From positions 124,001 through 188,000 of the forward strand of contig CACISX010000002.1 of NCBI GenBank assembly GCA_902589455.1: DNA of 64,000 nt. Direction: 5' to 3'. The notes under the pieces are model-generated. The model saw nothing but the letters and a program-made list of their open reading frames with translations. It searched no databases and was not told the origin of the DNA. Origin of the DNA: an uncultured Pelagibacteraceae bacterium. GTDB lineage: Bacteria > Pseudomonadota > Alphaproteobacteria > Pelagibacterales > Pelagibacteraceae. Of this stretch, positions 43,136-52,748 are shown piece by piece (position 1 is the stretch's first letter; each line of letters opens with the position of its first letter). A program made the position numbers and the translations under genes.

Positions 43136-44397
43136 TTACCAATAACTTTGTATCCAATATCTTTTCTAAAAAAACCTTTTTCCCAATTCAATTTTTCTAA
43201 GTTTTTGTGGATATTATTTTTTGCTTCAATGTATGTGTCAGAAAGTGATATAAAATTTAATACCCTTCCTCCAACAGCATAAATTTTATTATCCTTTTTT
43301 TCTGTTCCTGCATGAAAAAGATAATTATTTTCATTTAAACTTAATTTCTCAAAATTTTTTATAATTATATTTTTTTCATATATGTCTGGATAACCATTTG
43401 AGCACAATACCACACACAAACTTTTTTTATTTATCCATTTTATTTCTATTTCATTAAGCCTTTCATCAATACATGATTGAAAAATTTTGATGATATCAGT
43501 GTCTAAAGTTGGCAGAATTGTTTGGCACTCTGGGTCACCCATTCTTACATTGTATTCAATTAAAAATGGTTCATCCTTAACAATCATCAGTCCAGCATAT
43601 AGAAAACCTTTATATTTTGTTCCCAAATCATTTATACCTTTTAAAGTTGGTTTTATAATTTTTTCTAAAATTTTTTTCTCTAATTCTTCATTAAATAATC
43701 TTGATGGTGAGTATGCACCCATCCCTCCTGTGTTTTTACCTTTGTCTCCTTCTCCAACTCTTTTATGATCTTGAGCTGAGCCAAAATATTTAAATGTTTT
43801 TCCATCGCTGATAATGAAATAACTCATTTCTTCACCTTCTAAAAATTCTTCAAACAGAATATTTTTTGCAGTTCCAAACTTACCATCAAATATTTCTTTT
43901 ACTGCTAAATCAGACTCATTTTTTTCTCTACAAATATAAACACCTTTTCCAGCTGCTAAATTATCTGCTTTAATTACCAACGGGTGTTTTGCATTATCAA
44001 TATATCTATAAGAGTCATGAGCATTTTCAAAGATACCAAATTCTGCGGTTGGTATATTATATTTTTTACAAAGTTTTTTTGTGAAAATTTTTGAACCTTC
44101 TAATTGTGAAGCGATTTTATTTGGTCCAAAAACATTTATACCTAATTTTTCTAGATAGTCCACAATACCATTTACAAGGGGGTCTTCAGGACCAACAATA
44201 ACAAAATTAACATTATTTTTTTTTAAAAATTCATAAACTGTTTTAAAATCATTTATATCTAATGAAATATTTTCAGCCAGCTCAGATGTTCCTGCATTAC
44301 CTGGTATACAGTAAATTTTTTCAACTTTATTTGATTTAGATATTGAAAGTGTAAGAGCATGCTCTCTTCCTCCACTACCTAAAATTGCAATTTTCAT
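43132..44397 (-). CDS. purD: Phosphoribosylamine-glycine ligase
   Basis: PurD makes GAR, the second step of purine synthesis. The 421-residue ATP-grasp enzyme has ILGSGGREHALTLSI at the start, FVIVGPEDPLVNGIVD near residues 65-80, PLVIKADNLAAGKGVYIC near 136-153, and KNTGGMGAYSPSR and EYNVRMGDPECQ in the active site. The genome thus encodes purine synthesis as well as breakdown. It starts 23 bases from the divergent DUF2093 gene. Confidence 0.96.
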   Translation of the reverse strand: MKIAILGSGGREHALTLSISKSNKVEKIYCIPGNAGTSELAENISLDINDFKTVYEFLKKNNVNFVIVGPEDPLVNGIVDYLEKLGINVFGPNKIASQLEGSKIFTKKLCKKYNIPTAEFGIFENAHDSYRYIDNAKHPLVIKADNLAAGKGVYICREKNESDLAVKEIFDGKFGTAKNILFEEFLEGEEMSYFIISDGKTFKYFGSAQDHKRVGEGDKGKNTGGMGAYSPSRLFNEELEKKILEKIIKPTLKGINDLGTKYKGFLYAGLMIVKDEPFLIEYNVRMGDPECQTILPTLDTDIIKIFQSCIDERLNEIEIKWINKKSLCVVLCSNGYPDIYEKNIIIKNFEKLSLNENNYLFHAGTEKKDNKIYAVGGRVLNFISLSDTYIEAKNNIHKNLEKLNWEKGFFRKDIGYKVIGK

Positions 44398-44420
44398 ATA
44401 ACTATTTATATATCTTAGAA

Positions 44421-44612
44421 ATGAAAAATAAATTAGCTAAATTAAAATATCTACCTAATAACTTTAATGTGTTGGAAGCTGGTGATTATGTAATATGTGC
44501 TATCTCAGGTAAAAAAATTATGTTAGAAAATTTAACTTATTGGAATGTGGAGAAACAGGAAGCATATTACTCATATATTGAAGCTTCAGCAAAACGAGAA
44601 AAAGAAAAATAA
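44421..44612 (+). CDS. DUF2093 family small protein
   Basis: This 63-residue protein matches the alphaproteobacterial DUF2093 family, with LKYLPNNFNVLEAGDYVICA, SGKKIMLENLTYWNVEKQEAYY and a C-terminal ASAKRE helix. The ATG at 44421 is chosen because the 12 residues added by an upstream start do not belong to the family. The function is unknown; the strand pattern with VICAISGKKI suggests a small beta domain. It lies between purD and the lipid A genes. Confidence 0.82.
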   Translation: MKNKLAKLKYLPNNFNVLEAGDYVICAISGKKIMLENLTYWNVEKQEAYYSYIEASAKREKEK

Positions 44613-44616
44613 TTGA

Positions 44617-45477
44617 TTATACTTTCCAACGGTCGTGAGTCCAAATCCACTGGTCAACATTTTTTAATATCATTTTTTCAAGAATATCATTTAAATGTTT
44701 TGTGATTTCAGAAATGCTTCTTGATCTATTTATCTTGATAGGTTTTGAAACATACATTTTGAAATGATGTGATTTTTTTCTTTCAATATAAATTGGCACA
44801 ACACTACAACCGTATTTTTTTATTAATTGCGCTGGTATTGTTGTTGTAGTTGCAGGATTTCCAAAAAAATTTATCTTTTCACCTTCTCTCACTCGTTGAT
44901 CTATCATTATAGCAATTGAGGTACCTTTTGATAAAAAACGTATAATTTCTCTTGTACCAGCTCTCCCTTTTTTAATTTGATTTTTACAAATATCTCTAAT
45001 TCTAATTGTTTCCATTATTGTGTTTAAATAAGGATTGTTTAGTGGTCGATAAATTGCAGCGCAATCAACTCCCGCTTTTTCTATTTGCATTGCCATTAAT
45101 TCAAAGTTGTTAAAATGACCTGAAATAAAAACAACTTTTTCACTATTTTTTTTAATATTTTTTAAATAATTTAGTCCCTCTATAGAGAAGTATTTTTGTA
45201 AACTATCATTTTTAAAATTTTTTAAATGTACATATTCTGAAAATATTCTTCCATAATTTCCAAGAACATTTGAAGCTATTTTTTCAAAGTTGTTTTTTTT
45301 ATCAATATTGGCTTTTTTAAGATTATTTATGATTAACTCTTTTGATCTAAAAATTGGCCCAAAATGCTTACCTATTAGAAATCCTAAATTAGAAGATGCT
45401 CTGAAACCAATTATCCTAAAGATGGTAAAAAAAATTTTTATAATAATTAATTGAATTATATGGTTAATTTTTTTCAT
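44617..45477 (-). CDS. Lipid A acyltransferase (LpxL/HtrB family)
   Basis: This 286-residue inner-membrane acyltransferase adds a secondary acyl chain to lipid A. One N-terminal helix is followed by the catalytic SGHFNNFELMAMQIEKAG (H-x4-E, near residues 119-136), then AAIYRPLNNPYLNTIM and IAIMIDQRVREGEKINFFG near 188-206. It is the last gene of the minus-strand operon ubiA-msbA-waaA-lpxK-lpxL and overlaps lpxK by four bases. Which acyl position it serves is not known. Confidence 0.88.
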   Translation of the reverse strand: MKKINHIIQLIIIKIFFTIFRIIGFRASSNLGFLIGKHFGPIFRSKELIINNLKKANIDKKNNFEKIASNVLGNYGRIFSEYVHLKNFKNDSLQKYFSIEGLNYLKNIKKNSEKVVFISGHFNNFELMAMQIEKAGVDCAAIYRPLNNPYLNTIMETIRIRDICKNQIKKGRAGTREIIRFLSKGTSIAIMIDQRVREGEKINFFGNPATTTTIPAQLIKKYGCSVVPIYIERKKSHHFKMYVSKPIKINRSRSISEITKHLNDILEKMILKNVDQWIWTHDRWKV

Positions 45478-46394
45478 ATGTTAGATTTAAGAAATTTTTT
45501 TAACTTACTTATATTTTTAATTTTTAATTTAACTTTTAAATAATTAATACCTCTTTGCTGCCTTTTAGTTAATCTTAAAAAATCTTTTTCTGTGGTAATT
45601 ATTTTAAACTTATTTTTATTAGCTATATCCTTCATATTATTTATTATTTCATCTGACATACTATAGTGATCAGGAAAAATAAATTTTTCTTTTATTTTAA
45701 ATTTAAATTTATTAAGCGTATTTTCAAATTCATGTGGATTTCCTATACCACAAAAAAATAAAAATTTATTTTTTAAATTATATTTTTTAAGATTGGTAGG
45801 TTCATATATTGCATCAAAAATTTTTAAACTATTATTTATTTTTTTAATTTTGTTTTTTAACTTTTGATTTTTCTTAAAACCATTAAGAAAAACAATATCA
45901 TAATTTTTTAATTCGTTTGAATTTTCTCTTAAAGGACCTGCTGGTAAAAGAAAATTATTTCCAAAACCCTCATAAGAATTAATACATACGATTTTTAAAT
46001 CATATTCTATATTTTTTTGTTGTAAGCCATCATCTAAAATAGCCAAATCAAAGTTTTTTTCTGCATTCTTCAATGCATCTATTCTATTTTTTGATGATAT
46101 GATTTTACCTCTTTTTTTAAGCAAATTATATTCATCTTTTTGATTTGAGTATTTTTTTTTAATAAATACAGTTTTAAATTTACCACTAAGTAATTCATTT
46201 AACTCTACTGCCAAAGATGTTTTTCCAGTACCACCTGCATTTAAATTTCCTATGCAAATTGTTTTTATTTTAAAATGATTTTTGATATTAAATTTTTTTA
46301 AAAAATTAATACTGAAAGTAATTAATGTTAAAGGAAATAGTAAAAGAGAGATAAAATTTTTTGTTTGCCAAAAATTTGGTTTTATGAAAATCAT
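45474..46394 (-). CDS. lpxK: Tetraacyldisaccharide 4'-kinase
   Basis: LpxK phosphorylates the 4' position of the lipid A precursor. The 306-residue protein has an N-terminal membrane segment, the P-loop IGNLNAGGTGKTSLAVELNE near residues 46-65, LAILDDGLQQKNIEYDLKIV near 115-134, LLPAGPLRENSNELKNYD near 148-165, and FFCGIGNPHEF near 211. It overlaps the genes on both sides by four bases. Confidence 0.92.
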   Translation of the reverse strand: MIFIKPNFWQTKNFISLLLFPLTLITFSINFLKKFNIKNHFKIKTICIGNLNAGGTGKTSLAVELNELLSGKFKTVFIKKKYSNQKDEYNLLKKRGKIISSKNRIDALKNAEKNFDLAILDDGLQQKNIEYDLKIVCINSYEGFGNNFLLPAGPLRENSNELKNYDIVFLNGFKKNQKLKNKIKKINNSLKIFDAIYEPTNLKKYNLKNKFLFFCGIGNPHEFENTLNKFKFKIKEKFIFPDHYSMSDEIINNMKDIANKNKFKIITTEKDFLRLTKRQQRGINYLKVKLKIKNISKLKKFLKSNI

Positions 46395-47632
46395 TGAATA
46401 TATTTTTCGATAATATGTACGTTTTTATCTAAAATTTTATTTCCATTATCGAAAATTTTTTTTCTTTTGTTTAATGGTAGTTTTTTATTTATTTTTGACA
46501 AAACTATATCTCTCATTTTAAAAATCTTTGAGGTTGTATAAGATATTTTATTTTTTTTTAAATAGTCATATATTTCTGTAAAATTACCAATATTAGGTCC
46601 ATTAATAATATAATTACCCAATCGAGCAGCCTCTAATGGATTTTGCCCTCCATGGTTTACAATTGATCCTCCTAAGAAAGCAATGTTAGAAAGATTATAA
46701 AAATTCTTTGTTTCACCAAAAGTATCAACCAAATAAATATCTGTTTTTTTTGATATTTTTTGTTTTGTGGAGTGCTTAACCACATTAAGTTTAAATTTAT
46801 CTAAATCATTAATTATATCTTCTGATCGATTAATGTGTCGTGGGATTATAACTGTAAGTAAATTTGGTAAATATTTTTTTAATTCGATGTGTAATTTAGA
46901 TATTAATATTTCTTCAGTATTGTGAGTACTACCAGCACACAAAACTTTAAATTTTTTTAACTTTCTGAATAATTCTAAATTTTTTTTATCCAAGGTGATT
47001 TTTTGTCCGTAGTATTTTATATTTCCTGCTGGAATAATTTTTTTAATACCAAGAATTTTAAGATATTTTTTTGTTTCTGTGTTTTGAGGTAGAGCAATTG
47101 AGATCATACCAAAGATTTTTTTTGCAAAACTTTTTACAATCAACCATTTCTTAAAACTAGACCTTGTAAATCTTGCATTTAATAAAATTATTGGAATTTG
47201 ATGTTTTTCTAAATTTTTTATCATATTTGGCCAAATTTCTGAATCTACAAAAATTGCCACCTCAGGTTTCCAAAAATTGATAAATTTGTTTGTTAAAAAG
47301 TTAGTATCTAGAGGAAAAAACTTGTGAATTGTTTTTTTAAATTTTTGTTTTTTGAAAATTTTTGACGAACTAACTGTAGATGAGGTTATGATTATTTTTT
47401 TTATTTTTTTATTTTTTTCTAGTTTATTTATAATTGGTATTATGCTCATTAATTCACCAACACTGACTGCATGAAACCATATTGTTTTTTGAAAATTTTT
47501 TCTTGAATAAAAACAATACTTTTCTTGAAATCTATTTATGTCTTCTTTTTTTTTTAAAATTCTAAAAACAAAAATTATTGGTGATAATAAAAATAAAATA
47601 TTTGTTAATATACCGTATATAAAAAACATCAA
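46391..47632 (-). CDS. waaA: 3-deoxy-D-manno-octulosonic acid (Kdo) transferase
   Basis: WaaA (KdtA) adds Kdo to lipid A. The 413-residue GT-B enzyme has an N-terminal membrane anchor, WFHAVSVGELMSIIPII near residues 51-67, ILLNARFTRSSFKKW near 149-163, a UDP/CMP-sugar half with GSTHNTEEILI, and FLGGSIVNHGGQNPLEAARLGN near 338-359, split here for reading as FLGGSIVNHGG and QNPLEAARLGN. Four-base overlaps link it to msbA and lpxK. Confidence 0.92.
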   Translation of the reverse strand: MMFFIYGILTNILFLLSPIIFVFRILKKKEDINRFQEKYCFYSRKNFQKTIWFHAVSVGELMSIIPIINKLEKNKKIKKIIITSSTVSSSKIFKKQKFKKTIHKFFPLDTNFLTNKFINFWKPEVAIFVDSEIWPNMIKNLEKHQIPIILLNARFTRSSFKKWLIVKSFAKKIFGMISIALPQNTETKKYLKILGIKKIIPAGNIKYYGQKITLDKKNLELFRKLKKFKVLCAGSTHNTEEILISKLHIELKKYLPNLLTVIIPRHINRSEDIINDLDKFKLNVVKHSTKQKISKKTDIYLVDTFGETKNFYNLSNIAFLGGSIVNHGGQNPLEAARLGNYIINGPNIGNFTEIYDYLKKNKISYTTSKIFKMRDIVLSKINKKLPLNKRKKIFDNGNKILDKNVHIIEKYIQ

Positions 47633-49371
47633 TTTTGTTTTATTTGTTTTTCATGAAAATTTTTATAAACGCTTGAACTTGACAAAAGATCCTTATGATT
47701 ACCAGAATCTATAATTTTGCCTTGATCAACAACATATATCTTGTCAGAGTTGAGAATGGTTGATAATCGGTGAGCTATTACGATAGTAGTTTTATTTAAT
47801 ATAAGTTTATTAAGTGCAGATTGAATTTTTTCTTCTGTTTCAGAATCTAGAGATGATGTTGCTTCATCAAGTAAAATTATCTTACTTTTTTTCAAAAATG
47901 CTCTAGCTATTGATAATCTCTGCTTTTCTCCTCCTGATAATTTAACTCCATTTTCTCCAATTCTCGTTTCATATTTATTATCTAAATTTTCAATGAAGTC
48001 TTTACACATAGCATTTTCTGCTGCCTCATAAATTTCCTCTAAACTAGCATCTGGATTTGCATACTTGATATTATTCAATACAGTATCATCAAAAAGAGTT
48101 ACATTTTGGTCTACAATTGAAATTTCTTTTCTTAAAGATTTTAAGTTTATTTTTGAAATGTCTTGTTCATCTATCTCAATATTACCTTCATTTGGTGAAT
48201 AAATTCTAGGTATCATATTAAGTAAAGTTGATTTTCCGGATCCGCTATGTCCAACTAAAGCTGTCATTTTTCCTCCTGAAAATTCAGCAGATATATCATT
48301 TAAAACTTTATTTTCGAAATTTGATTTGTAAGAAAAATTAATATTATTAAATAAAATATTACCATCTTTCAAATCTAAGCTTTTGCTATTTTCATTTGAC
48401 TTAATTTCGACTTCCATATCTACTATTGGCAAAATTCTTTTTGCAGCAGCTAACCCTTGACCAATTGCAACGTTTACCTTTGTAAGAGTTTTAACTGGCT
48501 GATAAGCCAACATCATTGCTGCTAAAAATGAGAAAAAATTATTAATTCCCAATTCTTCGTTTATTATTAGTTTTCCGGAATAAAAAATTAATATTGCAAT
48601 CATTATTCCAGTCAAAACCTCCATTACGGGAGCGGATCTGATATATACAGCAGCAATTTTTGCAGATTTTTCCTTAAGATTATTTACAAATATTTCAGAT
48701 CTAGATTTTTCAAAATCCTCTCGTTGAAAAATTTTTATTATTTTATGATTTTTAAATAAATCAATTAAATACCTATTTAAATCTCCAGATCTTTCTTGTG
48801 CCTGAGTAGAAACTTTACCCATTCTTTTACCAAGAACTTTAGCAGTTATAGATGCTAAAGGTATCATAATGATTGCTATTAAAGATAATTTCCAATTTTG
48901 ATAAAACATTACTATTAATAACCCTATTAATGTAAGACCATCTTTAAATAAACTAAGGAATGCTTCTGATAACATTCTTGTTATTTGTTGAACGTCAAAA
49001 TTTAAATTTGAAATATAATTACCTGAGTGTTTATTTTCTATATTTTCTGTATCTGCTTTAATAAATGAATTAAGCATATCTACTTGAATTATTTTTTTTA
49101 CTTCTTCACCTACATTTATCATAATTAATTTTGCAAAATAAAGTGAGATACCTTTAGTTGTGAAAGCCAAAATAATAGCAAAAGGAATTAATATTATTAA
49201 AGTTTGATCTTTATTTATGAAAATTTTTTCAATTGCTGGATCTAATAACCATGCTGTTGCAGAAGTACTAATTGCAACTAATACTGATAGTAGGGCAGCT
49301 AAAACTATTTTAAATATAAATTTGCTAGTATATTGATTATAAAGTCTCTTAAAAATAACAGTATTATTCAT
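47629..49371 (-). CDS. msbA: Lipid A export ABC transporter MsbA
   Basis: This 580-residue fused exporter flips lipid A-core across the inner membrane. Six helices lie in the first 310 residues. The ATPase has Walker A GHSGSGKSTLLNMIPRIY near residues 378-395, the KLSGGEKQRLSIARAF signature near 483-498, IILLDEATSSLDSETE (Walker B) and VIAHRLSTI. The neighbours waaA, lpxK and lpxL support lipid A as the substrate. It starts eight bases after ubiA. Confidence 0.92.
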   Translation of the reverse strand: MNNTVIFKRLYNQYTSKFIFKIVLAALLSVLVAISTSATAWLLDPAIEKIFINKDQTLIILIPFAIILAFTTKGISLYFAKLIMINVGEEVKKIIQVDMLNSFIKADTENIENKHSGNYISNLNFDVQQITRMLSEAFLSLFKDGLTLIGLLIVMFYQNWKLSLIAIIMIPLASITAKVLGKRMGKVSTQAQERSGDLNRYLIDLFKNHKIIKIFQREDFEKSRSEIFVNNLKEKSAKIAAVYIRSAPVMEVLTGIMIAILIFYSGKLIINEELGINNFFSFLAAMMLAYQPVKTLTKVNVAIGQGLAAAKRILPIVDMEVEIKSNENSKSLDLKDGNILFNNINFSYKSNFENKVLNDISAEFSGGKMTALVGHSGSGKSTLLNMIPRIYSPNEGNIEIDEQDISKINLKSLRKEISIVDQNVTLFDDTVLNNIKYANPDASLEEIYEAAENAMCKDFIENLDNKYETRIGENGVKLSGGEKQRLSIARAFLKKSKIILLDEATSSLDSETEEKIQSALNKLILNKTTIVIAHRLSTILNSDKIYVVDQGKIIDSGNHKDLLSSSSVYKNFHEKQIKQN

Positions 49372-49378
49372 TCATATC

Positions 49379-50245
49379 CTAAATTAGTTTTCCAATAAAA
49401 ATATTTATTAGCACAATCATGCCTAAAAAATTATTACTTTTAAATTTATTCAAACAATCAAATGTGTTTGAGATATCTAATTTTTTAATTTGGAAAATAA
49501 AAAGTTGTATTGCTGGCAAGGCTAAAAAAATAAAATAGTAAAATTTAAAATTCATCTTTATTCCTACAAAAATTAATGAGAAAATAAAAATCAAATAACA
49601 AAATAGTAAAAACTTTTTTGGATCATTCTTAAATTTAATTGAAGTTGATTTTACTCCTATAATTTCATCATCTTTAATATCTTGAAATCCGTATATTGTG
49701 TCGTAGCCGAGTGTCCAAAATATGGCTCCCACATAAAAAGCTATAGAAACTAAAGATATATCGTTAGATACAGCGATCCAAGCTAAGATTAGACCATAAT
49801 TAAATGTGATACCTAAAAATAATTGTGGCCAGTAAGTAATTCTTTTCATCAAAGGATAAGTAAATGCTAATGGCATTGATAACAGAGCCATATAAATTGT
49901 AAATTTGTTAAAATTTATTAATACCAAAAAGGCTAATCCACACAATGCAATTGAATAAATTAAAGCAAGTTTTAATGATACTTTGCCAGATGCTATAGGT
50001 CTATTTTTTGTACGTTCAACTTTTTGGTCAAAATTCTTATCAGCTATATCATTTACTATACAACCCGCTGAACGCATTAAAATTGAACCAGCTAGAAATA
50101 GCAAACTAAAAAAAAAATAATTATTTATAGAAGAATTAAAATCATAAACTAATGTTAGTCCCCAAATGCAGGGCCAAAATAATAACATAAAACCAATTGG
50201 TTTTTTTAATCTTGTTAATTCAATAAATAAGTTTAATTGGTTCAT
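49379..50245 (-). CDS. ubiA: 4-hydroxybenzoate polyprenyltransferase
   Basis: UbiA joins a polyprenyl chain to 4-hydroxybenzoate for ubiquinone. The 288-residue membrane protein has about eight helices and both Asp-rich motifs: GCIVNDIADKNFDQKVERTKNR, read as NDIADKNFDQ near residues 65-74, and DTIYGFQDIKDDEIIGVKST near 182-201. It heads the minus-strand operon that continues into the lipid A export genes and is divergent from the DUF2721 gene. Confidence 0.92.
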   Translation of the reverse strand: MNQLNLFIELTRLKKPIGFMLLFWPCIWGLTLVYDFNSSINNYFFFSLLFLAGSILMRSAGCIVNDIADKNFDQKVERTKNRPIASGKVSLKLALIYSIALCGLAFLVLINFNKFTIYMALLSMPLAFTYPLMKRITYWPQLFLGITFNYGLILAWIAVSNDISLVSIAFYVGAIFWTLGYDTIYGFQDIKDDEIIGVKSTSIKFKNDPKKFLLFCYLIFIFSLIFVGIKMNFKFYYFIFLALPAIQLFIFQIKKLDISNTFDCLNKFKSNNFLGMIVLINIFIGKLI

Positions 50246-50294
50246 AATTTACTTGTAAATAACAAAGGCTAGTTTCATAATCAAATTGATTCGC

Positions 50295-50699
50295 ATGAAT
50301 ATAGATTACACAGTCACAGCGCTAATGTTTCCAGCAATTCCACTATTAATGAGTGTTTATAGTAATAGGTTTCATTCTTTGAGTATCTTAGTTCGCCAGC
50401 TTCATGATGAGCATGTTTATGAAAAACATATTCCACCCGAATGGAAGAAGCAGTTTATTAATTTGAGTGGCAGAATAACACTTTTGAGATGGACTATATT
50501 ATTTGCTGCATTTGGATTTTTATTTAATATGCTTACTGTATTTGCGCTCTATTTAGATGAAGTTTTTTTAGCCAGAGTAATATTTGGATCTTGCTGTTTA
50601 TCAATGATTATATCTATAATTTTTTTTATAAGAGAAATTCAGATTTCTACAAATGCACTTAAGCTTCACATGTCTGATATGGATGTTAATGTTAATTAG
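50295..50699 (+). CDS. DUF2721 family membrane protein
   Basis: This 134-residue protein has three hydrophobic helices (about residues 10-26, 65-86 and 90-112) and the SVYSNRFHSLSILVRQLHDEH segment that marks DUF2721. The ATG at 50295 is chosen rather than a TTG nine bases upstream. The function of the family is unknown. Its end overlaps the convergent quinone oxidoreductase gene by eight bases. Confidence 0.78.
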   Translation: MNIDYTVTALMFPAIPLLMSVYSNRFHSLSILVRQLHDEHVYEKHIPPEWKKQFINLSGRITLLRWTILFAAFGFLFNMLTVFALYLDEVFLARVIFGSCCLSMIISIIFFIREIQISTNALKLHMSDMDVNVN

Positions 50700-51666
50700 G
50701 AACTATTAAAGCTGGTCCTAAAATTTTTCTTCCTTCAAGATCTTGATGAGCTTGAATCACTTGTTCTAACTTATACTTTTTGAAAATTTTAATTTTTAAT
50801 TTACCAGATCTAATTTTTTCAAACATTGTTTTTGAAGCCTCATCTAATTCCTCTCTAGTTGAAAGGTATTGTTGCATTGAAGGTCTTACTAGGTAAAGAC
50901 CTTTTGGTTGAATAACTTTTGGTACATTAATATCTGATAACGGACCAGATGCATTTCCAAATGAAACCATCATTCCTCTTACTGCCAAACATTCAATTGA
51001 TCCATCTAATGTATCTTTACCAACGCCATCGTATACAACTGGAACACCTTTACCATTTGTGATTTCTAAAACTTTTTTAGCAAAATCCTCTTTACTGTAA
51101 TTGATTACATGATCGTAACCATTTTCTTTTGCTATGTTTACTTTTTCATCTGAACCAACTGTACCTATAACAGTACAACCTAAACTTTTTGCCCATTGTC
51201 CAAAAATTTGGCCAACACCACCAGCAGCGGCGTGAAATAAAATTGTTTCTCCTGATTTAACTGGATAAGTTTTATGTAAAAGATAAAAAGTTGTTAATCC
51301 TTTTGTCATTAAAGTGGCTGCTACTTCAAGATCAATACCATCTGGTACTTTTACTAAATTCTTCGTTGGGTAGTTTCTGTGTGAACAATATGAACCTAAA
51401 GGAATACCTGCATAAGAAATTTTATCACCAACTTTAAAGTCTGTTACGTTTTCTCCAATTTCAGTAATAATACCAGCGCCTTCTAAGCCTAAACCAATCG
51501 GTAGTTTTAACGGATACAAACCCGATCTATGATAAGTGTCAATGTAGTTTAGACCAATCGCCTTTTGTTCAATTGTTACTTGATCAGGACCAGGCTTACC
51601 TAAAGAAATATCTTTAAGCTCTAAAACCTCAGGTCCACCAGTTTTGTTAATTTCTACAGCTTTCAT
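50692..51666 (-). CDS. qor: NADPH:quinone oxidoreductase (zeta-crystallin-like)
   Basis: This 324-residue medium-chain reductase of the MDR family lacks the structural zinc Cys cluster, as quinone reductases do. It has IGLNYIDTYHRSGLYP near residues 37-52, GLEGAGIITEIGENV near 60-74, and the NADPH loop LFHAAAGGVGQIFGQWAKSLG near 140-160, read as AAAGGVGQIFGQWAK. It follows the pirin gene by three bases and is probably transcribed with it. Confidence 0.88.
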   Translation of the reverse strand: MKAVEINKTGGPEVLELKDISLGKPGPDQVTIEQKAIGLNYIDTYHRSGLYPLKLPIGLGLEGAGIITEIGENVTDFKVGDKISYAGIPLGSYCSHRNYPTKNLVKVPDGIDLEVAATLMTKGLTTFYLLHKTYPVKSGETILFHAAAGGVGQIFGQWAKSLGCTVIGTVGSDEKVNIAKENGYDHVINYSKEDFAKKVLEITNGKGVPVVYDGVGKDTLDGSIECLAVRGMMVSFGNASGPLSDINVPKVIQPKGLYLVRPSMQQYLSTREELDEASKTMFEKIRSGKLKIKIFKKYKLEQVIQAHQDLEGRKILGPALIVPN

Positions 51667-51669
51667 ATT

Positions 51670-52506
51670 TTATTTTACAAACGTACCATTATGATAATCT
51701 TGAACTGCTTTCAAGATTTCTGCTTTAGTATTCATTACAAAAGGCCCACCTCTTGCTATTTCTTCATTAATTGGTTTACCTGAAATCACTAAAAATTTAG
51801 CATTTGATTTAGCTTTAACTGTTAAATTTTCACCTTTTTTTAATAGTATCAAAGTACTATCAACAACATTCTCGTGTTTATTTTTTCCAATTTCAATTTC
51901 GCCAGACACTAAATAGATAAATGTATTATGAGAAGAGGGTAATATAAAACTAAACTCCTTTTCTTTATTTAAATCAACATCAAAATAAACTGGTTCGACA
52001 TTATGTTCTTTAATAGGCCCTTCAGCTTTTTTAAATTTTCCAGCTATAACTTTAACTTGTTTATCATTATCTTTATGAACACTCATTTTGTCTGCATTAA
52101 TATAGATGTATTCAGGCTTACTCATCTTCAGTTTTGCAGGCATGTTGATCCATAATTGAAAACCATGAAGCTTACCTTCTTTCATTGCTGGCATTTCAGA
52201 GTGAATTATTCCACTTCCTGTTTTCATCCATTGAACATCTCCTGCAGTCATTCTACCTTCACCACCAGTACTATCCTTATGTTCAAAATCACCAGCTAAC
52301 ATATAAGTTACTGTTTCAATTCCTCTATGAGGGTGGGGAGGAAAACCTGCAATATAATCTTCACTATTTTCTGAACCAAATTCATCTAGCATTAAAAAAG
52401 GATCAAAATAATTTGGCTCAACACCAATGCTTCTTTTTAATTTAACCCCAGCACCGTCAGATGCTGGAATAGGGTCTATAATTTTACTTACCTCGATTGA
52501 TTTCAT
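51670..52506 (-). CDS. Pirin family protein
   Basis: This 278-residue bicupin protein has FDPFLMLDEFGSENS near residues 35-49, the metal site FPPHPHRGIETVTYMLAG near 55-72, and HSEMPAMKEGKLHGFQLW near 101-118, which gives the His and Glu ligands of the first cupin. Some pirins act as quercetin dioxygenases. The C-terminal half ends in ARGGPFVMNTKAEI, usual for the family. It may form an operon with qor downstream. Confidence 0.88.
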   Translation of the reverse strand: MKSIEVSKIIDPIPASDGAGVKLKRSIGVEPNYFDPFLMLDEFGSENSEDYIAGFPPHPHRGIETVTYMLAGDFEHKDSTGGEGRMTAGDVQWMKTGSGIIHSEMPAMKEGKLHGFQLWINMPAKLKMSKPEYIYINADKMSVHKDNDKQVKVIAGKFKKAEGPIKEHNVEPVYFDVDLNKEKEFSFILPSSHNTFIYLVSGEIEIGKNKHENVVDSTLILLKKGENLTVKAKSNAKFLVISGKPINEEIARGGPFVMNTKAEILKAVQDYHNGTFVK

Positions 52507-52586
52507 GGTTCAGAAATAGTCACTTAATAAGAAAATTCAATATTATTTATTTTTTGACATTTAGCTTTATTTATGATTATATTAAT

Positions 52587-52639
52587 AAGCGCCGATTTAA
52601 GTTAAATTGCGGGCGCTTTAAAAATCCGGCTAAAGCGAC
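52587..52639 (+). promoter_or_regulatory. SAM-II riboswitch aptamer
   Basis: P1 is AAGCGCC (52587-52593) with GGCGCTT (52612-52618). The loop holds GATTTAAGTTAAATTGC and the 3' tail holds GGCTAAAGCG, which match the conserved SAM-II core (GAUUUAA, AUUGC, GCUAAA). A pseudoknot can form between GTT at 52601-52603 and GAC at 52637-52639. SAM binding should favour the terminator that follows. Confidence 0.88.
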
Positions 52640-52644
52640 ACTTC

Positions 52645-52674
52645 AACCACCGCTTCAGCTGGTGGTTTTTTTTT
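52645..52674 (+). terminator. Intrinsic terminator controlled by SAM-II
   Basis: ACCACC at 52646-52651 pairs with GGTGGT at 52661-52666, followed by a run of T to 52674. The 5' arm overlaps CGCTT (52651-52655), which can instead pair with AAGCG (52633-52637) in the aptamer tail. This gives an antiterminator when SAM is absent. Confidence 0.82.
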
Positions 52675-52694
52675 GAACTTCTTAAAATTAAACC

Positions 52695-52748
52695 GGGTAT
52701 TTGAACCGTATTGTGCACCCTGCGTTTTGCTAAAGCACTAAAAAGGAG
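52695..52748 (+). promoter_or_regulatory. SAM-V riboswitch aptamer
   Basis: P1 is GGGT (52695-52698) with ACCC (52717-52720). The loop GTGC (52713-52716) forms a pseudoknot with GCAC (52735-52738), and AACC (52704-52707) can pair with the GG of AAGGAG. GAACCGTATTGTGC and TTTGCTAAAGCAC are close to the SAM-V core. The element is 54 bases after the SAM-II terminator. Confidence 0.87.

Noticed and set aside
52743..52748. AAGGAG at the end of the SAM-V aptamer as the working ribosome-binding site
   Set aside because: No start codon lies at a suitable distance, and the bhmT ATG at 52820 has its own GGAG. The sequence is better explained as part of the aptamer and switch helix.
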